Shown here one piece after another: positions 7,887 to 15,896 of a DNA stretch of 54,499 bases. Each line of letters begins with the position of its first letter. Position 1 is the stretch's first letter. The DNA is taken from positions 1 through 54,499 of the IMG/VR virus record IMGVR_UViG_3300028786_000010. One strand, written 5' to 3'. The DNA is from a virus. The notes under the pieces were generated by a model, which worked only from the letters and a program-made list of their open reading frames with translations, was not told where the DNA came from and did not search any database. Both the position numbers and the translations under genes were made by a program.

Positions 7887-9668
7887 CTAGCTGACCTTTC
7901 GTAGGGTTGACCCGCCGAGCAGTTCGCTGACGATCCGCTTGTCCTGCAACAGATCGGCAAGCTGCCCGGCCTTCTCGTGGAGCACGGCACGGATGCGCGT
8001 GTCGATGGTCTTGGCGGCCACCACGTCGATGACCTCGATGGAGTCGTGGATCTCGCTGCCGATGCGGTGACAGCGGTCCTCCGCCTGCGAGGCCTCTACG
8101 AGCGACCACGGACGCTGGAGGAACACCACAGTCCGCGCGGCGGTCAGGGTGAGCCCAACCCCGCCGGCGCCGGTGGTGACACAGAGCAGGTCGAACTTGC
8201 CGCGCTGGAACGCCTCGACCGTGTCGGTGCGCTCCCGCATGGACTGCCCGCCGACGACGTAGCCGACCTGGTGCCCGGCCTTGGTGGCCAGCTCGCCGGC
8301 CAGCATCATCAGCTGACGGCTCGGCGCGAACGTGACGACGGGCTCGCCCGGCCGCTCGGCCAGCACCTCGAGCAGCGCGTCGACCTTCCACGACGGAGCC
8401 TTCAGTCGCACCTCGACGTGCTCGCGGTCCTCGCCATTCTCGTCCCGTTCGGTGGTGACGCTGATGTCGGCCGCGGCGCTGGCCAGCTGGTTCAGCCGGG
8501 TCAACTGGGCCAGCACCGACATGACCGACAGCTCCTGCCCGTCGGGCAGTTGGGCGATCATCTGGTTTTCGAGCTCGTCGTACGCCTTGCGGTACGCGGT
8601 CGGTAGCTCGACCGTGCGCATGCTGTAGACCTTGGGCGGCAGCTGAGACAACACATCGGCCTTGGCGACCCGCCGGTGCTGGCCGAGCAGCGTGGTGCGC
8701 ATCTCCCGCTCGGTGGCCATGTTCAGGCCGATGACTTTGGCGCTGTAGTCGCCGGGGATCGTCTGGCAGTAGCGGGCCTTCCAGCGCTCCCCGGACGGCC
8801 ATGCCAGCGGCGCCAGGGCTTCCAGGGTGGGCCAGAGGTCGCCGGGGTGATGCGTGATCGGCGTGCCGGACAGCGCGACGAAGTTGTCCGCTCGCTTGGC
8901 CAGGCGCCGGGCGGCCATCGACCTGGCCGAGTGCGGGGTCTTGATCAGGTGGCACTCGTCTACGACCAGCGATCGCGGAGCCACCCGGGCCAGTGGCCCA
9001 CCCTTGGCCGAGTCCCGGGCCGCAGTCTCGTAGCTGGAGACAAGTACATGCGCCTGGCTGCCCTCAGGACGGTCTGCGAGGCGCCGTCGGTGCTCCGGAC
9101 TACCGCTCCAGGCGTTTACACGCCAGCCGGGCGCCCAGGTCTGCACCGCGGTCACCCAGGGGTCGACGACAGATCTCGGCGCGATGACGACCGTCGGAGT
9201 GACTTCGTACCCCTGGGCCGCGCGCTCGAGCAGACCGAGGATCGTGGTGATCGTTTTTCCGGTTCCGGGCTCGTCGAACAGCAACGCCCGGCCGAGCGCC
9301 CCGATCATCAGCGCGCCGTCCACCTGGTACGGCCGGGGTGTCAGGCCCTCCGGCAGTTCGATGGTCAGCGCGCCGCCGGACGGGGTACGTAGCACCGTCT
9401 CGGTCATCAGCCACTGCGTCAGCCGCGGCCCCGGCCGCCACGCCGCGCCGAACAGGCTTGCCAGCTGCACCACGGCCGCCCAGGTCGCCGGCAGCAGCAG
9501 CGCGCCGGGCGGGTCGCTGGGCTTGATCAGCGGCGTCATGAGCTGGATCCGCGCGGCCATCTGCGCGATGGCGTAGTCCGTACCGGTGCCGATGAGCACG
9601 ATGGTCTTGCCGTCGGCCGTGAGCTCGCCGTTCAGGACGGCCGGAGGCGCGTCATTCGTAGTGATCAC
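7887..9668 (-). CDS. SNF2-family DEAD/DEAH-type helicase
   Basis: 593 aa from GTG 9668, preceded by GGAGGTGCCCA. Walker A is DEPGTGKT (132-139) and motif II is DECH (237-240), followed by ALSGTPI (motif III). The C-terminal RecA lobe carries TTGAGGVGLTLT (motif V) and EDRCHRIGS (motif VI, QxxxRxxR type). The shape is that of the compact SNF2 proteins common in siphophage replication clusters, which translocate on duplex DNA without strand separation (family knowledge). It overlaps neither neighbour but is one base from the RuvC-like start. Confidence 0.9.
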   Translation of the reverse strand: MITTNDAPPAVLNGELTADGKTIVLIGTGTDYAIAQMAARIQLMTPLIKPSDPPGALLLPATWAAVVQLASLFGAAWRPGPRLTQWLMTETVLRTPSGGALTIELPEGLTPRPYQVDGALMIGALGRALLFDEPGTGKTITTILGLLERAAQGYEVTPTVVIAPRSVVDPWVTAVQTWAPGWRVNAWSGSPEHRRRLADRPEGSQAHVLVSSYETAARDSAKGGPLARVAPRSLVVDECHLIKTPHSARSMAARRLAKRADNFVALSGTPITHHPGDLWPTLEALAPLAWPSGERWKARYCQTIPGDYSAKVIGLNMATEREMRTTLLGQHRRVAKADVLSQLPPKVYSMRTVELPTAYRKAYDELENQMIAQLPDGQELSVMSVLAQLTRLNQLASAAADISVTTERDENGEDREHVEVRLKAPSWKVDALLEVLAERPGEPVVTFAPSRQLMMLAGELATKAGHQVGYVVGGQSMRERTDTVEAFQRGKFDLLCVTTGAGGVGLTLTAARTVVFLQRPWSLVEASQAEDRCHRIGSEIHDSIEVIDVVAAKTIDTRIRAVLHEKAGQLADLLQDKRIVSELLGGSTLRKVS

Positions 9669-9712
9669 TGGGCACCTCCGATTCGAGTTGGTTAGGTCTG
9701 ATCGGGTGCTGC

Positions 9713-9748
9713 CCGGCCCGGGCGCCGGGGAAGGCACGTCCGGGCCGG
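9713..9748. terminator. Perfect 9-bp hairpin downstream of the SSB-like gene
   Basis: CCGGCCCGG (9713-9721) pairs with CCGGGCCGG (9740-9748), loop 18 bases, in the 92-bp gap between the SSB-like stop and the SNF2 start. There is no U-run. It may protect the 3' end of the SSB message or reduce read-through to the helicase. Confidence 0.45.
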
Positions 9749-9760
9749 ACAGTCACCGGA

Positions 9761-10681
9761 TCAGCTGGGCTGGCCGGTGAGCTTGGCGAACAGCGCGGCC
9801 TGCTCCGCGTTGAATCCGGCCGGAGCGGCGCTGACCGGTGCCGCCTGCTGCGGCTGAGGCGCCGGAGCAGGGGCCGCGGCCGGAGCGGGCTGAGGCTGCG
9901 GTGCGGCCTGCGGCGCCACCGGTTGCGGCATGGGCTGCTGCTGGTACACCGGCTGAGCCTGCGGAGCGGGTGGCACCGCCTGCTGGTGCACGACCGGCTG
10001 ACCGTTGGCCGTGGACATCACCGGCGCGGACTGCGGCTGTGCGGTGGTTTGGCCCGCACCCTGCGGCCGGGCGTACTCGACCCGGTAGACGTACGCCGGG
10101 TTGAATCCCCCCGGCACCGGCCGCGTGGCGACCAACGTGACACGGATCCACGCGCCGCCCTCGGGTGCCCCCGCTGGAGCGCCCGCTTCGGACATGGCCC
10201 GTGCCAGGTCGTCGCGGGCCTGCCCCTTGCACCACCAGCCGGCCTGACCGTCGGGCAGTTCCTGCGAGGGCTGGCACAGCATCGGCACGACCATGACGAA
10301 CTTCGGCCGGCCGTCCTTGTAGGTCTGGACCCGTCCGTCCCGGTCGGTCTGCGCGCGGACATCGGCGTCCGTGAGCGGCCGGGCCACGAAGCCCTCGTAG
10401 AAGGTGCCAAGGGGCTTGTCCTTGAACTTCCATGACGGGCCGCCACTGCTGCTCGGCTGCTGGTAGAAGCTGTCCAGCGACCCGGTCGGCAGTGGCGGGG
10501 CCGGAGGAGCAGGCGGGGCGTACTGCTGCGGGTAGGCCTGCGGGTAACCCTGCTGCGGCATCGGCGGGGCGTAGGCCTGGGGCTGCTGGGGGTAGCCCTG
10601 CGGCTGCTGCGGATAGGCCGGCTGCGGGTAGGTCTGCGGCTGCTGCGGGTACTGCGGCGCCGTCGGGTACTGAGGCTGCAT
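9761..10681 (-). CDS. Putative single-stranded DNA-binding protein with low-complexity Pro/Gln arms
   Basis: 306 aa; the ATG at 10681 has AAGGAGAACC in good position. The first ~70 residues are YPQQPQ-type repeats, and residues ~210-295 are Pro/Gln/Ala-rich. Between them lies a folded domain (KFKDKPLGTFYEGFVARPLT, RPKFVMVVPMLCQ, AWIRVTLVAT) that resembles OB-fold phage SSB proteins. The C-terminus ends in a short conserved-looking tail (AEQAALFAKLTGQPS). Position between a Cas4-like nuclease and a helicase supports an SSB role. The two disordered arms are unusually long. Confidence 0.6.
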   Translation of the reverse strand: MQPQYPTAPQYPQQPQTYPQPAYPQQPQGYPQQPQAYAPPMPQQGYPQAYPQQYAPPAPPAPPLPTGSLDSFYQQPSSSGGPSWKFKDKPLGTFYEGFVARPLTDADVRAQTDRDGRVQTYKDGRPKFVMVVPMLCQPSQELPDGQAGWWCKGQARDDLARAMSEAGAPAGAPEGGAWIRVTLVATRPVPGGFNPAYVYRVEYARPQGAGQTTAQPQSAPVMSTANGQPVVHQQAVPPAPQAQPVYQQQPMPQPVAPQAAPQPQPAPAAAPAPAPQPQQAAPVSAAPAGFNAEQAALFAKLTGQPS

Positions 10682-10694
10682 TTCTTGGTTCTCC

Positions 10695-11495
10695 TTAGTT
10701 GGTGGGCCCGGGACATCCGGGTCCGTTGTCGCGCTTTGACTGGGGTCGATAGAAGGGGCAGAAATAACACTCGTCATCGTCAGCGGCAGTGGGAATGTCA
10801 GTGAATGTCTTCAGTCCGGAAATGAGTTCTTCTGCCATGGCCTTGCGTCGGTCGGTGAGCCTGAATACCTCCTCGATGAGCGCGTCGTCCTGCGGCCCCG
10901 TGGCTCGTTCCCAGACATAGAGCCCGTCCAGGCTGGCCGCGGTGCGGGGGTAGGCAGCCAGCGCGACGCGCGTCACCGGCAGCCCCATGACCCGGAACCC
11001 CTTGCCGTAGAGCAAGAGCTGAATGACGTATTTGATCGGTGGACCGCTGGCGCTGCGGATTTTTGCCATCGACGATTCGGCCAACACCTTGTGATCGACG
11101 ACGGCCGTTTCTTCCGCGTCGTAAAGGTCGCCCGTTCCGGAATGGTCGGGGTGCGGAACCACTCGTTGTTCGGCGAGCCACCGGGCCCGGCCGTGGCGGA
11201 CGTTGTCCGCGGTGAACGCGTCCGCCAGCCAGGCGTGCACCGCCGTTCCGACCACGGATGGCCACGGATCGGCCACATGGTTGGTGACCGGCAGCCCGGC
11301 CAGCTTGCCCACCACCTGCCGGTCGCACGGCACGCCCAGCTCACTCGGGCCGAGGTGCCGTTGCAGCGTCCGGGCCGAGCCGTTGGCCTGCTCGTGCACC
11401 ACCCGGCGCAGCTCGCCCGCGTACCGGGACGCCCAGGCGGTGTTGCCCTCCAGGCGTGCCGGCGCCGCGCTCATGAAGTCGGCCACGCTGGTCAC
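10695..11495 (-). CDS. Cas4/RecB-like PD-(D/E)XK exonuclease with probable Fe-S cluster
   Basis: 266 aa from GTG 11495 (GTGA overlap). Nuclease residues: H87 in GTAVHAWL, D123 in GTGDLYD, D134 and K136 in VVDHKV, and Q158 in IQLLLYG. Cysteines C57, C243, C246 and C261 match the one-plus-three pattern that holds a 4Fe-4S cluster in Cas4 and AddB. Phage members process DNA ends during recombination (family knowledge). No CRISPR array or other cas gene is present in the window, so a CRISPR role is not indicated. Confidence 0.82.
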   Translation of the reverse strand: MTSVADFMSAAPARLEGNTAWASRYAGELRRVVHEQANGSARTLQRHLGPSELGVPCDRQVVGKLAGLPVTNHVADPWPSVVGTAVHAWLADAFTADNVRHGRARWLAEQRVVPHPDHSGTGDLYDAEETAVVDHKVLAESSMAKIRSASGPPIKYVIQLLLYGKGFRVMGLPVTRVALAAYPRTAASLDGLYVWERATGPQDDALIEEVFRLTDRRKAMAEELISGLKTFTDIPTAADDDECYFCPFYRPQSKRDNGPGCPGPTN

Positions 11496-11914
11496 TGCAC
11501 GTACCGCCAGCGCGTGTGGCCAACGGCAAGCTTGCCGGCGTCGCGAAGCGCTAGCCGCTCAGCCACAAATTCCGTAAGAACAACGGTGCGTCCGGCCAAG
11601 CGGATCTTCGCGACCTTCGCGTGCTCAGCGCACACCTGTTTGACTCGGGGTGCCTTGGCGATGGCAGGTCGATCACAGTTCTTGTACCCGCACCCCCGCT
11701 CGGAGCCCAGTCGCGACCACCCCGGGATCAATCCGTGGTAGCAGATCGAGCACTCGGTGCCCCTGCCGAAACACAGCGCCGTGTCGCAGAGGGGGCACGT
11801 GGCTACTGGGCAGTCGTGGCTCTGCGCGCGTCCGCAGTACCGGCACTGCGCCCACGGGTATTGCTGGGCGTACCCACCCAGAGACCATCGGGCTGTCAGC
11901 GTCGGGGTGCTCAT
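11492..11914 (-). CDS. Multi-zinc-ribbon protein
   Basis: 140 aa from ATG 11914 (ATGA overlap). The first two-thirds carry CRYCG, CPVATCPLC, CFGRGTECSIC and CGYKNC, enough cysteines for three zinc sites. The C-terminal third is basic (RVKQVCAEHAKVAKIRLAGRT). It is coupled by GTGA to the Cas4-like gene. It could recognise DNA or act as a structural adaptor; no enzymatic motif is seen. Confidence 0.7.
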   Translation of the reverse strand: MSTPTLTARWSLGGYAQQYPWAQCRYCGRAQSHDCPVATCPLCDTALCFGRGTECSICYHGLIPGWSRLGSERGCGYKNCDRPAIAKAPRVKQVCAEHAKVAKIRLAGRTVVLTEFVAERLALRDAGKLAVGHTRWRYVQ

Positions 11915-12207
11915 GCCGACCCGCCCTTGCAGATCGCGCACCACGTGTAGTTCGGGTTGTCGAGGGCGTGCTGGCTCGGCCTGGTAATGCCGGCGGCTAG
12001 CACCATGTGCTTGGTCCAGGCCATCCGGTCGTGGGTGTAGAGCTCGCCGTCCAGCCACCGCCAGGTCCGCCCGAGCGCGTCGATCAGGTCGGGGCGCTCG
12101 GCTTCCTCGATCGCGCGCAGACTCTGGCGGGCCTCGTGCCATTCGTGGATAAGGTCGCCGAGTACCTCACTGACATGCACCGGGCCGCTCTTCGAGGTCG
12201 CCGTCAT
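11911..12207 (-). CDS. Hypothetical early protein
   Basis: 98 aa, largely helical, with a C-terminal CAIC pair (YTWCAICKGGSA). The segment HEWHEARQSLRAIEEAERPDLIDALGRTWRWLDGEL suggests a helical hairpin. It overlaps both neighbours by four bases. I do not recognise the family. Confidence 0.65.
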   Translation of the reverse strand: MTATSKSGPVHVSEVLGDLIHEWHEARQSLRAIEEAERPDLIDALGRTWRWLDGELYTHDRMAWTKHMVLAAGITRPSQHALDNPNYTWCAICKGGSA

Positions 12208-12536
12208 GCCTGCTGCCCTCGCAGCTGCCAGCTGCCGCCCTTGCGGGCGTACGCGACATACGTGGCCGGGTCCTCGGCCTTGAGCCGTTTGGAGTCGAGC
12301 GACCAGCTCTCTACGTACGACAGCCGCAGCGGCTGGGCGAGCGCCTCATGCGCGACGTCGATGCGCTGAGCTCCGGGCGCCGTCGCCATCAGCTCTGCCT
12401 TGATGGCATCGGTGACGGCCTTGAGCCGGGTGGTGATCTCGTCGGCCCGCGGCTTCAGCCCGGCGTAGACGGCCAGCAGGTCGTCGAGCCGGCTGCCCGG
12501 CTGCACCTCCGCCCGCTGCGCGATGGGGTCGGTCAT
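12204..12536 (-). CDS. Hypothetical early protein, helical N-terminus
   Basis: 110 aa. An N-terminal helical region (RLDDLLAVYAGLKPRADEITTRLKAVTDAIKAELMA) resembles the coiled-coil start of phage proteins that precede nucleases. The C-terminus has a beta segment (LRLSYVESWSLDSKRLK). Start by ATGA overlap with the preceding small gene. Function unknown. Confidence 0.65.
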   Translation of the reverse strand: MTDPIAQRAEVQPGSRLDDLLAVYAGLKPRADEITTRLKAVTDAIKAELMATAPGAQRIDVAHEALAQPLRLSYVESWSLDSKRLKAEDPATYVAYARKGGSWQLRGQQA

Positions 12537-12694
12537 GACAGAACCTCTTCCGGTGTTGATGCGAGACTAGTGGTCATATGACTAGAGGTATCGCCCACGT
12601 CCGGCTCGGACCACTCGGGATACGGCAGCCCGCAGCCCTGAAGGCATTCCGCGTCCAGGTCCAGTTCGTCCGGCCAGACGTGGGCGCAGTTCAC
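12533..12694 (-). CDS. 53-aa small protein coupled to WhiB
   Basis: GTG start at 12694 overlaps the WhiB stop as GTGA, with GGAGATAGCC upstream. The sequence holds three cysteines (NCAHVW, AECLQGCGLPYP), a possible metal site, and an acidic tail. Its position directly after WhiB suggests co-expression. Too short to assign. Confidence 0.6.
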   Translation of the reverse strand: MNCAHVWPDELDLDAECLQGCGLPYPEWSEPDVGDTSSHMTTSLASTPEEVLS

Positions 12695-13107
12695 GCGGCT
12701 ATCTCCTGCTCGCGCTTGGCCGGCCTGCCACCGGGGCCGAAGTGCGCGGCAAGGCCGAGTTCGACGCGGATCTTCTGCACGCTGCCGGGGTGCAGTCCGG
12801 TGCGCAGCGCGATGTCGCCGTCGGAGAGTCCCTGCTGCCAGCCCTTGATCACGCGGAACTCGTTGCGCCGGGTGATCGCCTTGCGCCGCTCGGGCTTCGA
12901 GCTCATCAGCACGCCGGCCCAGATGCCGAACTGCTCCCCCTGGTCGAGGGCCCGGTCCAGGCACTGGTCGCGGAAGACGCACCCCCGGCATGCTTCGCGG
13001 GCCAGCTCGATTTCGGGGCTGTTCCGGTCGCCGAAGAAGTGCTCCGGCTCGGCCTTGCCGGGTGCGCAGCCGCGGTCGGGGTCGTCGGCGAAGTCGAGAT
13101 CGGTCAT
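12691..13107 (-). CDS. whiB: WhiB-family Fe-S transcription factor with C-terminal HTH extension
   Basis: 138 aa from ATG 13107 (ATGA overlap). The four cluster cysteines are C14, C40, C43 and C49 (ACRGCVFRDQC). GIWAGV (61-66) matches the G[VI]WGG turn of the family. Residues 80-125 add a helix-turn-helix (GLSDGDIALRTGLHPGSVQKIRVELGLA) that standard WhiB proteins lack. Phage WhiB of TM4 represses host whiB2 and alters septation (known), so this one may reprogramme the host or early genes. Restricted to Actinobacteria and their phages, which supports the host assignment. Confidence 0.9.
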   Translation of the reverse strand: MTDLDFADDPDRGCAPGKAEPEHFFGDRNSPEIELAREACRGCVFRDQCLDRALDQGEQFGIWAGVLMSSKPERRKAITRRNEFRVIKGWQQGLSDGDIALRTGLHPGSVQKIRVELGLAAHFGPGGRPAKREQEIAA

Positions 13108-13607
13108 GACGCCACCGCCTCTGACTCGGCAGCCGGGCTCAGGGTCCTGCCGAACCGGTCCTTGGGCACCGCCGGGTCGATCAGGTCGGCAGCCCAGGCA
13201 ACACCTTCGCGCCGGTACCGCGAGGGCACACTGACTTCGTTGCACCGGTCCCGGATCATCTCGGCGAGATCCTTGGCCGCCTCCCGGTAGACCCGGGCGA
13301 CCTCTGCGCGCATCTCCTTGACCTGCTGCTCGGCCGTCTCGCGACCCATGCGGTCGACGATGGTGTGCCCGTCGCGCACATGATCGGCCTCAGCCTGGGT
13401 GATCAGTCCGCGGCCGTCCGTCAGGCGCTCGTACGGAAAGACCCGTTCGCGGTCACGCTGCTCGTTCGCCGCGCGGTAGCCGAATGTGCGCCGCAAGGCT
13501 TCGGCGTAGCGTGTGGAGTCCGGGCCGTAGAAGTTCTCCTCGTGGATCATCTGATGCATCACTGCGACCAGGCGGTCAGCGATGACATTCCAGTCGACGG
13601 CGGTCAC
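13104..13607 (-). CDS. Hypothetical protein, helical
   Basis: 167 aa from GTG 13607, overlapping the previous stop as GTGA. It is rich in charged helices (DRMGRETAEQQVKEMRAEVARVYREAAKDLAEMIRDRC) and has no cysteine motif beyond one. It precedes WhiB with a four-base overlap. I do not recognise a family. Confidence 0.65.
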   Translation of the reverse strand: MTAVDWNVIADRLVAVMHQMIHEENFYGPDSTRYAEALRRTFGYRAANEQRDRERVFPYERLTDGRGLITQAEADHVRDGHTIVDRMGRETAEQQVKEMRAEVARVYREAAKDLAEMIRDRCNEVSVPSRYRREGVAWAADLIDPAVPKDRFGRTLSPAAESEAVAS

Positions 13608-14464
13608 AGGACACCCCCGGCGGCGGCCATCGTGACCGTGACGCGGATCGGCGTGCCCTTCTCGGCCTTCGCCTTGCGCGGCGCCGGCACCTTCGGGGCG
13701 ACGGTGGGAAGCGGCACGTCCCAGGCCGCGGGCCCGGTCCGGCGGGTGTGCCGGCCCGACTTCACCGCGGCGTCGTACTGCTCGATGCCCCAGGCGATGG
13801 CGTGCAGGTTGTGCAGGAAGTGGTAATCCCAGTCGGTGAGGTTCCACTCCCAGGTGTCCGAGACGACGCCGAGGGTTTCCAGCTCGCGCAGCAGTTCACG
13901 GGCACCGTCTTCGTAACCGGAGCCGATGCCGTAGTGCTGGTGGTCCTCGATCACCTCCCAGATTTCTTCCAGCGTCTTGGGCGCCTCCGGCTGGCGGATG
14001 TCGCCGCGCGGCCACCGCTCCTCGGGCCGGGCGCTGTCCCAGGTGACCTGGTCCAGCTCGTAACGCTGCTGGCGCTGCTCGGCGCCAGTGCGCCAGTCGT
14101 CCATGTGTTCGTCGAGCAACGCCTTGAACGTCGCCTCGCTGTAGACCTTGACCGAGCGGCCGGAGTCGGGCAGTTTCTCGGCCCAGTAGCCGGGGTTGAT
14201 TCCGTAGTTGTACGAGCTGCGGGCCACGCGGAAGAACTGGAACATGTCGGCCATCCGGCGGAAGGTGTGCGCGCCGCGGTCTCCGGTGATGGTGAGCGAG
14301 CCCGGTGCGGTGATCAGTTCGAAGCGGTCGTTCCAGGAGTGCTCGCGCTGCTCGAAGACCAGGTGCCGGTACAGGCCGTGGTCGAGCTTGACGATCATGC
14401 GGTGCTCGGCGACGTCGCGGGCGAAGGCCGTGGCTACCTGGTGCTCGATGTGTGAATCGGTCAT
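13604..14464 (-). CDS. Conserved-looking phage early protein, unknown function
   Basis: 286 aa. Aromatic-rich and acidic, with segments SWNDRFELITAPGSLTITGDRGAHTF, MFQFFRVARSS and WNLTDWDYHFLHNLHAIAWGIEQYD. The C-terminal ~40 residues are Pro/Lys-rich. It has the look of a protein frequent in actinophage early regions, but I know no function for it. ATGA overlap with the previous gene. Confidence 0.65.
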   Translation of the reverse strand: MTDSHIEHQVATAFARDVAEHRMIVKLDHGLYRHLVFEQREHSWNDRFELITAPGSLTITGDRGAHTFRRMADMFQFFRVARSSYNYGINPGYWAEKLPDSGRSVKVYSEATFKALLDEHMDDWRTGAEQRQQRYELDQVTWDSARPEERWPRGDIRQPEAPKTLEEIWEVIEDHQHYGIGSGYEDGARELLRELETLGVVSDTWEWNLTDWDYHFLHNLHAIAWGIEQYDAAVKSGRHTRRTGPAAWDVPLPTVAPKVPAPRKAKAEKGTPIRVTVTMAAAGGVL

Positions 14465-15006
14465 CGGCCGACTCCCTGCTTGACGGCTTCGGCGATGAGT
14501 TCGGCGGCCTTGGCCCGCACGGCGACGACGACCTTCTCCTTCTCGGCGGCCATGACCTTGTTCAGTTCGCCGATGAAGGCCCGGCTGATTTCTTCGCGGA
14601 CCAGCTTTTGGAGGAAGGTCTCGCCCCGGCCGTAGGAGTCCGTCGGCTTGGACACGATCTTCTTCGCCTCGGCCATGACGAGCTCGCGCATCGACGTCGT
14701 CTGACCGGTCGGCTCGCCGTAGGTGTTGGTCTTCTGGATCGGCCCGGTCAGTGCCTCGGTGACCAGCGGCTTGACCTGTTCGCGGATTTCCTCGTCGCGT
14801 AGTTCGAGGAACCGTTTGCGCAGCCCGGGGTAGCTGTCGTCCTTGGTGAGGTCGGCGCTGATCCGGCGGGCGACGATCTCGCCCAAGGTCACGGGAGTCT
14901 CGACGTAGTCATCGAGTTCGCCGTCGTAGCGCCGGACAGTCTGGACCTCGGTAGTGAGGTCGATGCCGTCTTGGCCGTCCACTGTCACGTTTACGTTGAT
15001 GTTCAT
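14461..15006 (-). CDS. Hypothetical early protein with helical C-terminus
   Basis: 181 aa from ATG 15006, with GGGAGGACCC upstream, the first gene after an 87-bp gap. The N-terminus is beta-like (MNINVNVTVDGQDGIDLTTEV); the rest forms charged helices (RDEEIREQVKPLVTEAL, AAEKEKVVVAVRAKAAELIAEAVKQ). No known motif. Confidence 0.65.
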   Translation of the reverse strand: MNINVNVTVDGQDGIDLTTEVQTVRRYDGELDDYVETPVTLGEIVARRISADLTKDDSYPGLRKRFLELRDEEIREQVKPLVTEALTGPIQKTNTYGEPTGQTTSMRELVMAEAKKIVSKPTDSYGRGETFLQKLVREEISRAFIGELNKVMAAEKEKVVVAVRAKAAELIAEAVKQGVGR

Positions 15007-15093
15007 CGGGTCCTCCCGGTGATTTCGGATTCGGTCGAGGTGCGGGGTCGCGGGATTCGCGTAGGCCCGGCGTTGACGGCGCGGCGTACCACC

Positions 15094-15468
15094 TCAGCCA
15101 CGGTCCTCACCGCCCTGGTTGGCGTGCTGCTCGAGCTGGGCGATGACGGCGGCCACGTCGGCGACGGGCAGGTCGGCCTGGCCGGTGAGGAAGCCGTGCT
15201 CCCAGGCGGGCAGGGGCTCGATCTGGCCGCCGCTCGCCTGCCACGCCTGCGTCCACTCGTCGACGACGTGCAGCAGGATGGCGATCTGGGCGTCCTTCTT
15301 GCTGTGGCCGCGCCGCAGCCCGCCGAGCTCGTCGTCGCGTTGCCGTAGCTGCTGCGTGAGGCGCAGGTTCTCCCTGCGCTCGGTCCGGCCCCACCGCACG
15401 GCGGCGCAGGTCAGGGTGAACAGGACGAGGCAGGCGAGGAAGCAGGCGCCGGTGAAGGGATTGGTCAT
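15094..15468 (-). CDS. Membrane-anchored coiled-coil protein
   Basis: 124 aa from ATG 15468, chosen because it overlaps the preceding stop as ATGA. One hydrophobic segment (ACFLACLVLFTLTCAAV, residues ~7-23) is followed by a charged coiled coil (RRENLRLTQQLRQRDDELGGLRRG). It probably sits in the cell membrane with its coil in the cytoplasm. Function unknown; a host-takeover or replication-anchoring role is speculative. Confidence 0.6.
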   Translation of the reverse strand: MTNPFTGACFLACLVLFTLTCAAVRWGRTERRENLRLTQQLRQRDDELGGLRRGHSKKDAQIAILLHVVDEWTQAWQASGGQIEPLPAWEHGFLTGQADLPVADVAAVIAQLEQHANQGGEDRG

Positions 15469-15896
15469 GCCCACACCGCCCTGCGCTCAGCGTTGGTCCG
15501 GACCTTGGTGGCAAGACCGAGCCGTTTGCGGACCCGGCCGACCTTGCTGGGATTCAGACCGGTCCGTGCCGAGATGGTCACGTCGCGCAGCCCCTGGGCC
15601 CACAGCTGACGGACTTGCTGCTCGACCCGGGCGTTCCGTGACGCTGTCGATTCCGGGTGCTCGTCGGGCAGCACCGCCTGGAGCTGCCCGAACGGCCAGG
15701 ACAGCAGGTTGACCAGGTCGAGCAGTGTGGCGCCGCGGCTGAGTCCGGTGCTGACTACCTCACTGCGTTCCTCGGTGGACATCGCCACGAACAGCGGCCT
15801 GTCGCCGGCGACAGCCCGGTCGATGGCCACGTGGTCGTACGGGTAGTCGTCGGGCAACTCGGATAGACAAGCCGGGCAGATGATCAGTTCGTTCAT
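15465..15896 (-). CDS. HTH protein paralogous to the WhiB tail
   Basis: 143 aa. N-terminal CPAC pair; C-terminal helix-turn-helix GLRDVTISARTGLNPSKVGRVRKRLGLA, which matches residue for residue in spacing the extension of the WhiB protein at 12691-13107 (xxxRTGLxPxxVxxxRxxLGLA). A DNA-binding regulator is likely. The N-terminus lacks the remaining WhiB cysteines, so it is not a degenerate WhiB. ATGA overlap with the gene before. Confidence 0.7.
   Translation of the reverse strand: MNELIICPACLSELPDDYPYDHVAIDRAVAGDRPLFVAMSTEERSEVVSTGLSRGATLLDLVNLLSWPFGQLQAVLPDEHPESTASRNARVEQQVRQLWAQGLRDVTISARTGLNPSKVGRVRKRLGLATKVRTNAERRAVWA

Noticed and set aside
10695-11495. Evidence for a CRISPR-Cas system from the Cas4-like protein
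   Set aside because: No array, cas1, cas2 or effector in the window; phage Cas4-like nucleases commonly stand alone.
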